DNA of 64,000 nt from Sphingomonas oleivorans (GTDB taxonomy: Bacteria > Pseudomonadota > Alphaproteobacteria > Sphingomonadales > Sphingomonadaceae): the NCBI RefSeq assembly GCF_003050615.1, contig NZ_NWBU01000018.1, positions 62,001 through 126,000 of the forward strand. The letters run 5' to 3'. Positions 40,800 to 51,400 of this stretch are shown piece after piece. Each line of letters opens with the position of its first letter. Position 1 is the stretch's first letter. A program made the position numbers and the translations under genes. The notes below the pieces were generated by a model. That model was not told where the DNA came from and ran no database searches. It saw only the letters and a program-made list of their open reading frames with translations.

Positions 40800-43169
40800 A
40801 TGATCGTGCTCGACGGGACGGAGGCCGCCCTGGTTGCGGGCGTGCTGGCGCTGTGGCTGGTCGCGGGCGTCTCGGCGACGATCCTCGGTATCCGCCGTTC
40901 CGCCAAGGCCCGCTTCGCCCATGCCGAGGCGGAGCGGCTGGCGGCGCTGATCGCGGCTGCGCCCGCAGCACCCCTGATCGTGACGGGGACGGGGCGGATC
41001 GAGGAGGATGGGCGGCTGGCCGACTGGCTCGGCCTGCGCCGTTCGCTCGCCACCCTCACCGATCTGGCCGACGAGCAGGAGGGGTTCGCGCGACCGGATG
41101 TCGAGGCGCTGGCGCGGGACGTTGCCACCACCGCGATTTCGGCGCGGGGCTTTGCCCGCAGGCTCGCCATGCCCGCATCGGGCCGCGTCCTGCTCGTGCG
41201 CGGCAGCCCGGGCCTGGGCAGTGGCCGGGTCATGCTCTGGTTCGTCGACATGACGGAAAGCGAGCGCGAGACCGCCCGGCTGGCAGGCGAGGCCGATCGG
41301 CTGGGGCAGGCGCTCGACGCGCTGTCCGCATTGATCGAGGCCGCACCCTTTCCGATGTGGCATCGCGGGCCCGACCTGCGCCTCGCGCTGGTCAATGGCG
41401 CCTATGTCCGCGCGGTCGAGGCGGATAGCGCGGCCGAGGTGGTCGATCGCGGGCTGGAACTGCTCGAGGCGAACAGCGCGCCCTTCGCCATTCCCGCCGA
41501 TGCGCGCGATCTGGGTGCGGTTTCGGTACGGACCGCGCCCGCGATCATCGCCGGCGCGCGGCGCACCATCCGCATCGTCGATGTGCCGCTGGGCGAGGCG
41601 GGAATCGCCGGCTATGCCTTCGATGTCGAGGAACTGGAGGAGGCGCGCGCCGATCTGCGCCGCTTTGTCGATGCCCAGCGCGACATGCTCGATCGCCTGT
41701 CGGCCGGCGTCGCCCAGTTTGCGGGGGACCAGAGCCTCGTCTTCTGCAATGGCCATTTCCTCCGCCTTTTCGAGATGGAGCCGGAGTGGCTGGCCGATCG
41801 GCCCGAATTCGATCGCATCCTGGAACGTATGCGTGAGGCGCAGCGCGCGCCCGAAAGCAGGGATTTTCCCGGCTGGAAGGCCGGGCGGCGACTGTGGTTC
41901 AATGCGACGGCCCCGGTGGAGGAGAATTGGCTGCTTCCTGCCGGCACGCATCTGCGCGTCGTCGCCCAGCCGCTGCCCGATGGCGGGCTGCTGCTGATCT
42001 TCGAGGATCGTACCGAGCAGCTCCAGCTTGCCAGCGCGCGCGACACGCTGCTGCGCGTGCGGACCGCCACCTTCGACAATCTGTTCGAGGCGATCGCCGT
42101 TTTCGCCGGCGACGGCCGGCTCCATCTCTGGAACAGCCGTTTCCGCGACGTGTGGAACGTGCAGGAGGAGGAGCTTGCCCGTCATCCGCGCGTCGACATG
42201 CTCGTCCAGTGGATCGCGCCCAAGCTCGCCGATCCCTCGCGCGCCGGGTTGATCCGCGAACTGGTGCGCATCGCCACTGTCGAGCGACAGGCGCGCGGCG
42301 GGCGCATCGCGCTGGTGGACGGCCGCCATTTCGAATTCGCCGCCGTGCCCATGCCGGACGGCAATGCGCTCTTCACCCTGCTCGACATCACCGCCAGCCG
42401 CGTGATCGAGGAAGCGCTGCGCGATCGCAACGAGGCGCTGGAGGAGGCCGATCGGGTCAAGACCGCCTTCGTCGCCAATATCAGCTATGAGTTGCGCGTG
42501 CCGCTCACCACCATTTCGGGCTTCGCCGAGATGCTGGAGGGCGGCTATGCCGGCGATCTGCCCGAGACTGCCCGGGAATATGTCGTCGCGATCAACAGCG
42601 CGGTCGCCCGGCTGAGCACGCTGATCGGCGACGTGCTCGATCTCACGCAGAGCGAGGCGGGCAGCCTCCCGCTCGCCGCCGAGCCCGTCGCCATTGCGAT
42701 GCTGGTGAGAGATGCGGCCGCGGATGCCGCCGATGTCGCCCGGGCGCGCGGCCTGTCGCTCACGTTCAACATCCCGGCCGATAGCAGCATCGTGATCGGT
42801 GATTCCCGGCGGTTGCGCCAGGGCGTCGATCATATATTGCGCAACGCCTTGTCCTATACGCAGGACGGAGGACGGATTCTCGTCCGTACCGCGATCGTCG
42901 GAGGCATGGTGGAGATCGTCATTTCCGATAACGGCCCCGGCATGCCCGCCCATCAGCGCGAACGGATGCTCCAACGCTTCAACGGCGGCGCCCCGGCGCA
43001 GGGCGATGGCGCATCGTCCCCCGGGCTCGGCCTGCCGCTCACCCATCAGCTTGTCGAGGCGCATGGCGGCACGCTCGATCTTCAGTCGGAGGAAGGGCGC
43101 GGCACGACCGTCACCATCCGTTTGCCGCTGGCGGGCAGGGCGGCGGCGTCCGCGGGCGCCGTGCGATGA
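40800..43169 (+). CDS. divL: DivL-type PAS sensor kinase with tyrosine in the H-box
   Basis: 789 aa from ATG 40800. Seen: one N-terminal membrane segment (ALVAGVLALWLVAGVSATIL), a long region with several PAS-like units (about 165-520), then a kinase core. The H-box reads FVANISYELRVPLTTISGF, with Tyr563 where histidine is normal. The N-box (HILRNALSYTQDGG), G1 (DNGPGMP) and G2 (GLGLPLTHQLVEAHGG) are present. Known: Caulobacter DivL has the same His-to-Tyr change and regulates CckA rather than phosphorylating targets. The downstream genes tsaE, amgK and murU match the alphaproteobacterial divL locus. chpT in this window is the next step of that pathway. Confidence 0.85.
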   Translation: MIVLDGTEAALVAGVLALWLVAGVSATILGIRRSAKARFAHAEAERLAALIAAAPAAPLIVTGTGRIEEDGRLADWLGLRRSLATLTDLADEQEGFARPDVEALARDVATTAISARGFARRLAMPASGRVLLVRGSPGLGSGRVMLWFVDMTESERETARLAGEADRLGQALDALSALIEAAPFPMWHRGPDLRLALVNGAYVRAVEADSAAEVVDRGLELLEANSAPFAIPADARDLGAVSVRTAPAIIAGARRTIRIVDVPLGEAGIAGYAFDVEELEEARADLRRFVDAQRDMLDRLSAGVAQFAGDQSLVFCNGHFLRLFEMEPEWLADRPEFDRILERMREAQRAPESRDFPGWKAGRRLWFNATAPVEENWLLPAGTHLRVVAQPLPDGGLLLIFEDRTEQLQLASARDTLLRVRTATFDNLFEAIAVFAGDGRLHLWNSRFRDVWNVQEEELARHPRVDMLVQWIAPKLADPSRAGLIRELVRIATVERQARGGRIALVDGRHFEFAAVPMPDGNALFTLLDITASRVIEEALRDRNEALEEADRVKTAFVANISYELRVPLTTISGFAEMLEGGYAGDLPETAREYVVAINSAVARLSTLIGDVLDLTQSEAGSLPLAAEPVAIAMLVRDAAADAADVARARGLSLTFNIPADSSIVIGDSRRLRQGVDHILRNALSYTQDGGRILVRTAIVGGMVEIVISDNGPGMPAHQRERMLQRFNGGAPAQGDGASSPGLGLPLTHQLVEAHGGTLDLQSEEGRGTTVTIRLPLAGRAAASAGAVR

Positions 43170-43612
43170 AGCTGCTCTCCGATCCCCTCGCTACCGCCGC
43201 GCTCGGCGCGGAGCTGGCGGCGCTCCTCCGGCCGGGCGACGTGGTGGCGCTGTCGGGCGATCTCGGCGCGGGCAAGACGACGCTCGCGCGTGGCCTGCTC
43301 GCGGAGCTCGGCCTTGCCGGGGAGGCGCAGAGCCCGAGCTTCTCGATCGTCATCGCTTATGCCCCGCCCGAGGTCCGCCTGCCGCTCTGGCATGTCGATC
43401 TCTATCGGATCGAGGATCCGGAAGAGGCGGAGGAATTGGGGCTGGATGATGCGCGGGTGGATAGCGCGCTCCTCATCGAATGGCCCGAGCGGCTGGAACA
43501 CGGGCTGTGGCCCGATGCGCTTCGGCTCCACATCGAAGCGGGTCCGGACGGCGCGCGCCGCTTGACTTGGAACGTGCCGCCGTCTTGGGAGGGGCGATGG
43601 CCCCCCAGATGA
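43166..43612 (+). CDS. tsaE: tRNA t6A biosynthesis ATPase TsaE
   Basis: 148 aa; ATG overlaps the divL stop (ATGA). Seen: Walker A GDLGAGKTTLARG, AQSPSFSIVIAY, the LWHVDLYRIEDPEEAEELGL motif and the LLIEWPERL end. Known role: ATPase needed for threonylcarbamoyl-adenosine at tRNA position 37, the base that MtaB (also here) further modifies. It overlaps the kinase gene that follows by 16 bases. Confidence 0.94.
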   Translation: MKLLSDPLATAALGAELAALLRPGDVVALSGDLGAGKTTLARGLLAELGLAGEAQSPSFSIVIAYAPPEVRLPLWHVDLYRIEDPEEAEELGLDDARVDSALLIEWPERLEHGLWPDALRLHIEAGPDGARRLTWNVPPSWEGRWPPR

Positions 43613-44562
43613 TTCCGCCGCCCGCGGCGCCTGATTTCCTCGCTGCGCATGGTTGGGCGGATGGACGGATCCTGCCGCTCGCCGGAGACGCCTCCTTCCG
43701 TCGCTATTTCCGGGTGGTGGCACCCGGGCGCACCGCCGTGCTGATGGACGCGCCGCCCGAGCATGAGGATAGCGCGCCCTTCCTCCATGTCGCGCGCCAT
43801 CTGACGGGCATCGGCTTTGCCGCTCCCCATATTCTCGCCACCGATCTCGAGCGCGGGCTGATCCTGCTCGAAGATTTCGGCGATGCGCGCATGGCCGAGA
43901 TGATCGCCGTCGATGCCGCGCGCGAGGAGCCCATATATTCCGCCGCGATCGACCTGCTGCTCGACCTCCATCGCCATGCGCCCGCCGACCTGCCGGCCTA
44001 TGACATGGACGTCTATCGGCGCGAGGCGCTGCTGCTTCCCGAATGGTATGCGCCGGCCTTGTCGCTCGATGTCGATACGGCGGGCTATGTCGCCGCCTGG
44101 GAAGAGGCGCTGGCACCGCTCCGGAACGACCATTCGGTCACGGTGCTGCGCGATTATCATGCCGAGAATATCATGCTGCTGCCCGACGGGCGCCTCGGCC
44201 TGCTCGATTTTCAGGACGCGCTCGCCGGCCATCCGGCCTATGATCTCGTCTCGCTGCTGCAGGATGCGCGCCGCGACGTCTCGCCCGAGCTGGAAGCGGC
44301 GATGCTCGCCCGCTATCGCGCCTCGGCGCCGCTCGACGATGCCGCCTATGCGCTGCTCGGCGCACAGCGCAACGCCAAGATAATCGGCATCTTCACCCGC
44401 CTGTGGAAGCGCGACGGCAAGCCGCGCTATCTCGCCTATCAGCCGCGCGTCTGGGCCTATCTGGAACGCGACCTCGCACATCCGGCGCTCGCGCCGGTTG
44501 CCGACTGGTTCGCGGCCAATCTGCCCCATTCCGCCCGTGCCATCGCCTGGGATAAACAATGA
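43597..44562 (+). CDS. amgK: Sugar kinase of the aminoglycoside phosphotransferase fold (AmgK-like)
   Basis: 321 aa from ATG 43597 (an ATG at 43609 is also possible), with GGAGGGG upstream. Seen: PLAGDASFRRYFRV, the ATP hinge ILLEDFGDARM, catalytic loop TVLRDYHAENIMLLPDG and metal-binding LGLLDFQDALAG. The paired murU gene makes AmgK, the anomeric MurNAc/GlcNAc-1-kinase of cell-wall recycling, the best reading; other APH substrates cannot be excluded from sequence alone. Confidence 0.83.
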   Translation: MAPQMIPPPAAPDFLAAHGWADGRILPLAGDASFRRYFRVVAPGRTAVLMDAPPEHEDSAPFLHVARHLTGIGFAAPHILATDLERGLILLEDFGDARMAEMIAVDAAREEPIYSAAIDLLLDLHRHAPADLPAYDMDVYRREALLLPEWYAPALSLDVDTAGYVAAWEEALAPLRNDHSVTVLRDYHAENIMLLPDGRLGLLDFQDALAGHPAYDLVSLLQDARRDVSPELEAAMLARYRASAPLDDAAYALLGAQRNAKIIGIFTRLWKRDGKPRYLAYQPRVWAYLERDLAHPALAPVADWFAANLPHSARAIAWDKQ

Positions 44563-45326
44563 CCCGTCAGATTCGCAAGCCGCTCGCCCTCCGTCCCGAT
44601 CCCGGCGGCGGCCTGCCCGTTCGCACCGCGATGGTGATGGCCGCGGGCCTCGGCAAGCGCATGCGCCCGCTCACCGCGACGCGCCCCAAGCCGCTGGTCG
44701 AGGTGGCCGGCAAGCCGCTGCTCGACCATGTGTTCGACCGGCTCCGCACGGGGGGCATCGAGCGTGCCGTCGTCAACGTTCATTATCTCGCCGATGCGCT
44801 CGAAGCCCATCTCAATCATCGCGTCAAAGATATTGAAATCCTTGTTTCGGATGAGCGCAACAGGCTGTTGGAGACGGGCGGTGGCGTGACGGCCGCCCTG
44901 CCGTTGATCGGCGACGATCGCTTCCTCGTCGTAAACAGCGACAATTATTGGGTAGACGGGCCCGTCGACACGATCCGCCTGCTCGCCGCGCGCTGGGACG
45001 AAGAGGCGATGGACGCGCTGCTGCTCCTCGTGCCGCTTGCCCGGGCAAATTGCCATGGCGGCACGGGCGATTTCCACATGGACGCGATCGGCCGCCTCAG
45101 CCGCCGGCGTCAGGGCCGGGTCGCGCCCTTCGTCTATACCGGCATCCAGCTCGTCTCCCGTCGTCTGTTCGAAAATGCGCCCGAAGGCAGCTTCTCCACC
45201 AACCTGTTGTGGAACCGCGCGATCGAGGCGGGGCGCTGCTTCGGCATCGTCCATCAGGGCATGTGGTTCGATGTCGGCACGCCCGGCGCGATCACCAAGA
45301 CCGAGGCGCTGCTCGCAAGGGGCTGA
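44559..45326 (+). CDS. murU: N-acetylmuramate 1-phosphate uridylyltransferase (MurU-like)
   Basis: 255 aa, ATG overlapping the amgK stop. Seen: the nucleotidyltransferase start TAMVMAAGLGKRMRPLTATR, KPLVEVAGKPLLDH, the metal-site region VVNSDNYWVDGP and WFDVGTPGAI. With AmgK it rebuilds UDP-MurNAc from recycled sugar, bypassing the fosfomycin-sensitive route (known pathway). It carries a 20-residue N-terminal extension before the Rossmann core. Confidence 0.88.
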   Translation: MTRQIRKPLALRPDPGGGLPVRTAMVMAAGLGKRMRPLTATRPKPLVEVAGKPLLDHVFDRLRTGGIERAVVNVHYLADALEAHLNHRVKDIEILVSDERNRLLETGGGVTAALPLIGDDRFLVVNSDNYWVDGPVDTIRLLAARWDEEAMDALLLLVPLARANCHGGTGDFHMDAIGRLSRRRQGRVAPFVYTGIQLVSRRLFENAPEGSFSTNLLWNRAIEAGRCFGIVHQGMWFDVGTPGAITKTEALLARG

Positions 45327-45337
45327 TTCTCCTTTCG

Positions 45338-45355
45338 TTCCAGCTTTTGCTGGAA
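45338..45355. repeat. Small hairpin between murU and addB
   Basis: TTCCAGC and GCTGGAA flank a TTTT loop, a perfect seven-base stem in the 58-base gap. Probably one of the short CGTTCCAGC-type dyads; too weak for a terminator. Confidence 0.4.
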
Positions 45356-45384
45356 AAGCGCGCGCCATGCTCTAGGATGATGTC

Positions 45385-48342
45385 GTGCAGCCTGCCGTCT
45401 TCACCATCCCGCCGCACCGCGCCTTTGCCGACGCGCTCGCCGCCGGGCTGATCGACATATATGGGCAGGATCGGCTCGCGCTTGCCCGCGGCACGATCCT
45501 GATCCCCAACAACCGCGCCGCGCGCGCGATCAGCGACGCCTTCGTCCGCCGCTCCGGGCAGGGCCTGCTGCTGCCCCGTCTCGTCGCGATCGGCGATCCC
45601 GAGCTGGACGACCGGCTCGGCGCCGCGCTCGATCCGCTCGCGGCGGATGGCGAGGAGGATATTCCCCCCGCGATCGAGCCCGTCGCGCGCCAGTTGCTCC
45701 TTGCCCGCCTCGTCGAGCAGGCGCGGGAAGAAGCCGGCGATCCCGTCGATGCCGCCGAAGCGATCCGTCTCGCCGCTGATCTCGCCCGCACGCTCGACCA
45801 GCTTCTGGTCGAGGGCATCGAGCCTCGCCGCCTCGCCGATGCCGTTCCCGCCGAACTCTCCCACCATTGGGAGGCGTCGCTCCGCATCCTTGCGACCATC
45901 CTCGATCGCTGGCCCGCCGAGCTCGCCCGGCTCGGCCGCATCGATCTTGCCGACCGGCGCAACCGCCTCCTTGCCCGCACCGAGCGGCGCTGGGCCGCGA
46001 GCCCGCCGCCGGGCTTCGTCGTCGCTGCCGGAATCACCGTCGCCGCGCCCGTCGTGGCGGCGTTGCTCGCCCGCATCGCGCGGCTCGATGCCGGCATGGT
46101 CGTGCTGCCCGGGCTCGACCTGGATATGCCCGGCGAGGAATGGGACGCGCTTGGCCCCAATGACGGCGCCCGCCCGATCGAGACCCATCCCCAATATCAT
46201 CTGAAGCTGCTGCTCGATCGCATGGGCGTCGGCCGAGCCGAGGTGCGCGTCTGGCGACGGGGCGGGGGCAGCGATGCGCCGGCAGTGCGCACCCGCGCGA
46301 TCGGCAATGCCATGGCGCCCGCCGCCTTCACCGGCAAATGGCAGGATCTGGAACCCGCCGAGCGCCGCCTCTCCGGCGTTCGCGCGCTGGAACTGGCCGC
46401 TCCCGCCGAGGAGGCGCAGGCTATCGCCATCGCCATGCGCGAGGTGCTGGAAACACCGGGCCGCACCGCCGCGCTCGTCACGCCCGATCGCGCGCTCGCC
46501 GGCCGCGTCGTGGCGCATCTCGCGCGCTGGGGCGTGGAAGCGGACGACAGCGCCGGCCGGCCGCTCTCCGCTATGCCGCCGGGCACCTTGCTGCTCGCCA
46601 TAGCCGAGGCCGCCGCCGAGGGCTTCGCGCCCGTGCCGCTGCTGGCGCTGCTCAAGCATCCGCTGGTCCGCGCGGGCGAGGGGCGGCTGGCCTGGCTCGA
46701 TGGCGCACGCCGGCTCGATTGCGCGCTGCGGGGCCCGCGCCCCGATGCCGGGCTGGACGGCGTTACCCGCCATCTCCTCGGCGGCGAGGGCCGGCAGCAG
46801 CGCGATCGGCTTGCCGCGCTCGACTGGTGGAAGGAGGTGGCGGAGCTGCTCCGCCCGCTCGAACAGGCTTTCTCCTCCGGCCGCAGCGACCGGGATCTTG
46901 CGACGCTCCTCGCCGCCGTTCGCGACGCCGCCACCGCGCTCGCGGGGGACGAGGCCTGGTCGCGCCCCGCCGGCCGTGCCGCCGCCGAGCTGGTGGCGCA
47001 GCTCGAGGCCGCCGCGCCGGGCGGCCCGCGCCGCACTCGTACGGATAATTTCCCACTTCTTCTCAAATCGATGCTGGACGAAATTGCCATCCGTCCTCCG
47101 CAGGGCGGCCATGCCCGCATCTTCATCTGGGGTCTCATCGAGGCACGGCTGCAACATGCCGATCTGATGATATTGGGCGGGCTGAATGAAGGCGTCTGGC
47201 CTTCCGCACCTGCGCCCGATCCCTGGCTCGCGCCTGCCATCCGCTCGGCACTCGGCCTGCCGGGGCTCGAACGGCGTATCGGCATCCAGGCGCACGAATT
47301 CGCAGGCGCGCTCGGGGCGCCGCAGGTGCTGGTGACGCGCGCGCGCCGCGATGCCCGTGCGCCCGCCATTGCCTCGCGTTTCTGGCTCCGTCTGGAGGCG
47401 ATGACAGGCGGGCTCGCCCGGATGACGCAGCTCCGTCACTGGGCGCATTGCCTCGATCGTCCCGCCGATTATGCGCCTGCGTCGCGCCCGCAGCCTTCGC
47501 CGCCCGTTGCCGATCGCCCGCGCCGCATCGCCGTCACCAAGCTCGATCGGCTGAAGGCGGATCCTTTCGCTTTCTATGCCGATGCGATGCTGGGCCTGCG
47601 TCGCTGGGATGCGGTCGATGCCGATCCCACGGCAGCGTGGCGCGGCACGGCGGTCCATGCCGTGTTCGAACGCTGGATGAAGGAGGATGATTGCGATCCG
47701 GCCAAGCTCCGCTCGCGCGCCGAGGCGATGCTGGAGGAGATTGCCGCGCATCCCGTGCTACGGGCGCTCTGGACGCCGCGACTGATCGAGGCGATCGACT
47801 GGGTCGCGGCCGAGATGAGCGCCAATCTCTCCGCTGGCCGCAAGCCGCTCGCAGCCGAGCGCAAAGGCAAGGCGGAAGTCGCTGGAATCACGCTTGAAGG
47901 CACGGTGGACCGGATCGATCGTCTGCCCGACGGCAGCCTCGCCATCGTCGATTACAAGACCGGCCAGCCTCCCGCGACCCGCGCTGTCGCCGCCGGCTAT
48001 GCGATGCAATTGGGGCTGCTCGGCCTGATCGCGGAACATGGCGGCTTTGGAGAGGATGTGAAGGGTATTCCACAAGGCTTTGAATATTGGTCGCTTGCTT
48101 CGGCTCCACGCGGCGATGGCCTTGGCTATGTCGCCAGTCCCGTGGGCCTCAAGAAGAATGGCGACGGCATCGATCCCGCCGATTTTACCAGCCGCTCCGC
48201 CGCGGTCCTCACCGCCGCTGTTGCCCAATGGCTGGCGGGCGATGCGCCCTTCACCGCGAAGCTCCATCCAGAATATGCGCCCTATGCCGATTATGATCAG
48301 CTTATGCGTCTCGACGAATGGTATGGTCGCGCCGATGAGTAG
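45385..48342 (+). CDS. addB: Double-strand break repair protein AddB
   Basis: 985 aa, GTG start; the two ATGs just upstream are in another frame. Seen: an inactive helicase-like N-terminal half (GTILIPNNRAARAISDAF), a central region with LMILGGLNEGVWPSAPAPD, and the C-terminal RecB-type nuclease with DRIDRLPDGSLAIVDYKTGQ. Known role: with AddA forms the helicase-nuclease that resects broken DNA ends to Chi for RecA loading. The length suits alphaproteobacterial AddB. addA follows after 111 bases. Confidence 0.93.
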   Translation: MQPAVFTIPPHRAFADALAAGLIDIYGQDRLALARGTILIPNNRAARAISDAFVRRSGQGLLLPRLVAIGDPELDDRLGAALDPLAADGEEDIPPAIEPVARQLLLARLVEQAREEAGDPVDAAEAIRLAADLARTLDQLLVEGIEPRRLADAVPAELSHHWEASLRILATILDRWPAELARLGRIDLADRRNRLLARTERRWAASPPPGFVVAAGITVAAPVVAALLARIARLDAGMVVLPGLDLDMPGEEWDALGPNDGARPIETHPQYHLKLLLDRMGVGRAEVRVWRRGGGSDAPAVRTRAIGNAMAPAAFTGKWQDLEPAERRLSGVRALELAAPAEEAQAIAIAMREVLETPGRTAALVTPDRALAGRVVAHLARWGVEADDSAGRPLSAMPPGTLLLAIAEAAAEGFAPVPLLALLKHPLVRAGEGRLAWLDGARRLDCALRGPRPDAGLDGVTRHLLGGEGRQQRDRLAALDWWKEVAELLRPLEQAFSSGRSDRDLATLLAAVRDAATALAGDEAWSRPAGRAAAELVAQLEAAAPGGPRRTRTDNFPLLLKSMLDEIAIRPPQGGHARIFIWGLIEARLQHADLMILGGLNEGVWPSAPAPDPWLAPAIRSALGLPGLERRIGIQAHEFAGALGAPQVLVTRARRDARAPAIASRFWLRLEAMTGGLARMTQLRHWAHCLDRPADYAPASRPQPSPPVADRPRRIAVTKLDRLKADPFAFYADAMLGLRRWDAVDADPTAAWRGTAVHAVFERWMKEDDCDPAKLRSRAEAMLEEIAAHPVLRALWTPRLIEAIDWVAAEMSANLSAGRKPLAAERKGKAEVAGITLEGTVDRIDRLPDGSLAIVDYKTGQPPATRAVAAGYAMQLGLLGLIAEHGGFGEDVKGIPQGFEYWSLASAPRGDGLGYVASPVGLKKNGDGIDPADFTSRSAAVLTAAVAQWLAGDAPFTAKLHPEYAPYADYDQLMRLDEWYGRADE

Positions 48343-48352
48343 CAGGAGAAAG

Positions 48353-48387
48353 CCCTTTCCCCTCGGGGGAGAGGGTTGGGTGAGGGG
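48353..48387. repeat. CCCTTTCCCC-type palindromic repeat between addB and addA
   Basis: CCCTTTCCCC and GGGGGAGAGGG form an imperfect dyad followed by TTGGGTGAGGGG, a relative of the element at 21741-21762 including its downstream GGGTGAGGG tag. It falls in the 111-base addB-addA gap. Confidence 0.55.
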
Positions 48388-48453
48388 CCGCAAGGGCAAG
48401 GCCCGAGCGTCCCGCACGCCGATCTCGTGCCTTGCTACACGCGAGGCGAGCAA

Positions 48454-51400
48454 ATGAGCGGCCATCTCCGCCCGCTCGATCGCCTCTTCGGTGCGCAGCT
48501 CCACGCCTCCGATCCGCGCGACCTGGTCTGGCTTTCCGCCTCCGCCGGCACGGGCAAGACGCATGTGTTGACCGCGCGCGTGATGCGCCTGCTGCTTCAT
48601 GGCGTCCGCCCGGAATCGATCCTCTGCCTCACCTTCACCAAGGCTGGTGCTGCCGAGATGGCGGATCGCATCCATGCGCGGCTGGCCCATTGGGTGCGGC
48701 TCGATGCGGTGAAGCTCGCCAAGGAGCTGTTCGCGCTCGGCGAGCCGCATGACCCCGATGCCGTCGCCCGCGCGCGCACGCTTTTCGCGCGCGTGCTGGA
48801 GGCGCCAGGCGGGGGGCTGCGCATCCAGACGATCCATGCCTTCTGCCAGACCTTGCTCGCCGGCTTTCCTGCCGAGGCGGGGCTCACCCCCGGCTTCCGC
48901 CCGCTCGATGGCCGGCAGGAGGCCGCGCTCGCCCGCCGCACGCTCGCCGAATTGCTCGAACGGGCGGAGCGCGGCGGCGATCTTTCGCTGATCGTCGACG
49001 TGCAGGCGCTCAGCCGCCGGCTAGGCGAGGGCAAGGCGGAAAGCTATCTCATGCTCTGCGCGCGCCATCCCGAGGCGATGGCGGCGCTGGGCCCTCGGCA
49101 GGGCATAGAGGCGCGGCTGCGCACCGCGCTGTCCGTCCCGCTCGGCGATGTCGAGCAAGCGATCGAGGCCGCCTGCGCCGACGATCGGTTCGACTGCGCC
49201 GGGCTGCGCCGCATCGCCGCCGCCAATGCCGCATGGGGCACCAAGACGGGCCTTGCCGATGCCGATCGCATCGCCGCCTTTCTCGCCGCCGCGCCCAGGG
49301 AGCGCGCATTGCTGCTGGCCGATCTCATCTCGGTGGCGCTTACCAAGGCAGGCGAGCCGCGTTCCTTCTCGCAGAAGCTCATCGATTGCGATGCGGACTA
49401 TGCCGGCCTCTGCGCCCGTTTTGCCGATGCCGCCCGCGCGCTGCTGGGCCTGCGCGAGCGCGCTGCGCTGGCCGCCTTGCTCGCCTGCGGCCTGCGTGCC
49501 GGGCAAAGCTATTCCGCCGCTTATGCCGAGGCGAAGCGTATCGCGGGGCTTGTCGACTTTGACGATCTGATCCGCTCGACGGTCGATCTGCTCGGGCGGC
49601 CGGGCACGGGCGAATGGGTGCGCTACAAGCTCGATCAGCGCACCGACCATATTCTCGTCGACGAGGCGCAGGACACCAATGCCAGCCAATGGGCGATCAT
49701 CGCCGCGCTCGCCGGGGAATTCTTCACCGAGGAGCCGGGCGAGGAGACGCGCCCGCTCAGGACCATCTTCTCGGTCGGCGATTTCAAACAGGCCATATTC
49801 GGCTTCCAGGGCACCGATCCGCGCAATTTCGAGGCGGCGCAGCTCTGGTTCGATGCGCGTGCGCGGGATGCGGGACGCGTCATCCACCGTCTTTCGCTCG
49901 ATCGTTCCTTCCGCTCGACGCCGCCGATCCTCGCCGTGGTCGATCGGCTGATCGAGGATATCGGCGCCGATCGGCTCGGCCTCGTCGATCCCGCCGAGCC
50001 GCACCGGAGCGCGCGCGAAAAATTGCCCGGTACGGTCAGCCTGTGGCGCCCCATCTCCGCCGATCTTTCGGGCGATCTGGAGGATGAGGGGGAGGAGGGC
50101 TGGGTGGACGATGCCACGCGCACGCTCGCCAACCGCCTCGCACGTCAGATCCGCCTGTGGCTCGATGATGGCCTGATGCTGGAGGGCAGGGGCCGGCCGC
50201 TCCGGCCCGAGGATATATTGGTGCTCGTCCGCAAGCGCGGCGCGCTTCCTTCACTGCTGGTCGCGCGGCTGCATGCGGAAAAAGTGCCCGTGGCGGGCGT
50301 CGATCGGCTCCGCCTCGATCAGCCGCTCGCCGTGCGCGATCTGCTTGCGGCCATCCGCTTCGCGCTCCAGCCGGAGGATGATCTCACGCTTGCAAGCCTG
50401 CTCGTCTCGCCGCTGTTCGGCCTGTCGCAGGACGATCTCTACTGCATCGGCCATCGCCGAAATGCCAGCCTCTGGGCATCATTGCGTCATCGTAGCGAAT
50501 ATCGCGACACCGCCGCAGGATTAAACAAGCTCCTCAACCAGGCCGATCTCGTCACCCCCTATCGCTTCCTCGAAAATCTCCTCTCCGGCCCCCTCGATGC
50601 TCGCCGCAAGCTGCTTCGCCGCCTCGGCCCCGAAGCCCGCGATCCGATCGAGGAACTGCTCAACGCCGCCCTTTCCTTTGAGGCGGATGCCACCCCCACG
50701 CTCCAGCGCTTCCTCGACTGGTTCGATCGCGGCGAGGTGGAGATCACCCGCGATCCTTCCGCTCCGCTCGATGCCGTCCGGGTGATGACCGTCCATGGCG
50801 CCAAGGGCCTTCAGGCGCCGCTCGTCATCCTCGCCGACGCCACCGCCGATCCCGATGCCAGCCGTGCCGATTCGATCCATTGGTCGATCGGGGAGGATGG
50901 GCCCACGCTCCCCGTCTTCCGCCCTCGCAAGGCGGAGCTGGCCGGCTCGCTCACCGCCGATCTCGAAGCTGCCAGGATCCGCGAGCGCGCCGAACATTGG
51001 CGGCTTCTCTATGTGGCGCTCACCCGCGCCGAGGAGTGGCTGGTCGTCGCCGGCGCGCTCGGTCCCCGGGCACGCGGCGTGCCGCCGCAGGAAAGCTGGT
51101 ATCAGGCGGTCGATGCCGCGCTCGATGCGCTCGGCGCCGGGCTGGTCGACGATCCGCTCTGGACTGCCGCGCGCCATTATCGAGGCGAAGGCGGAACGCC
51201 GCTCGCACCGCGTGTCCGAACCGCTTCAGAGGTGGAGCCATCCATCGCCGAGCCCGAATGGCTGCGCCGGCCCGCACCGCATGAGGCGCGCCCGCCGCGC
51301 CCGCTCGCGCCCTCGTCGCTCGGGCCGGACGATGTCGCCGATCCGCCCCCGACGCCGGCGCTGCTCGATGCGGCCCGGCGCGGCCGCCTGCTCCACGCCC

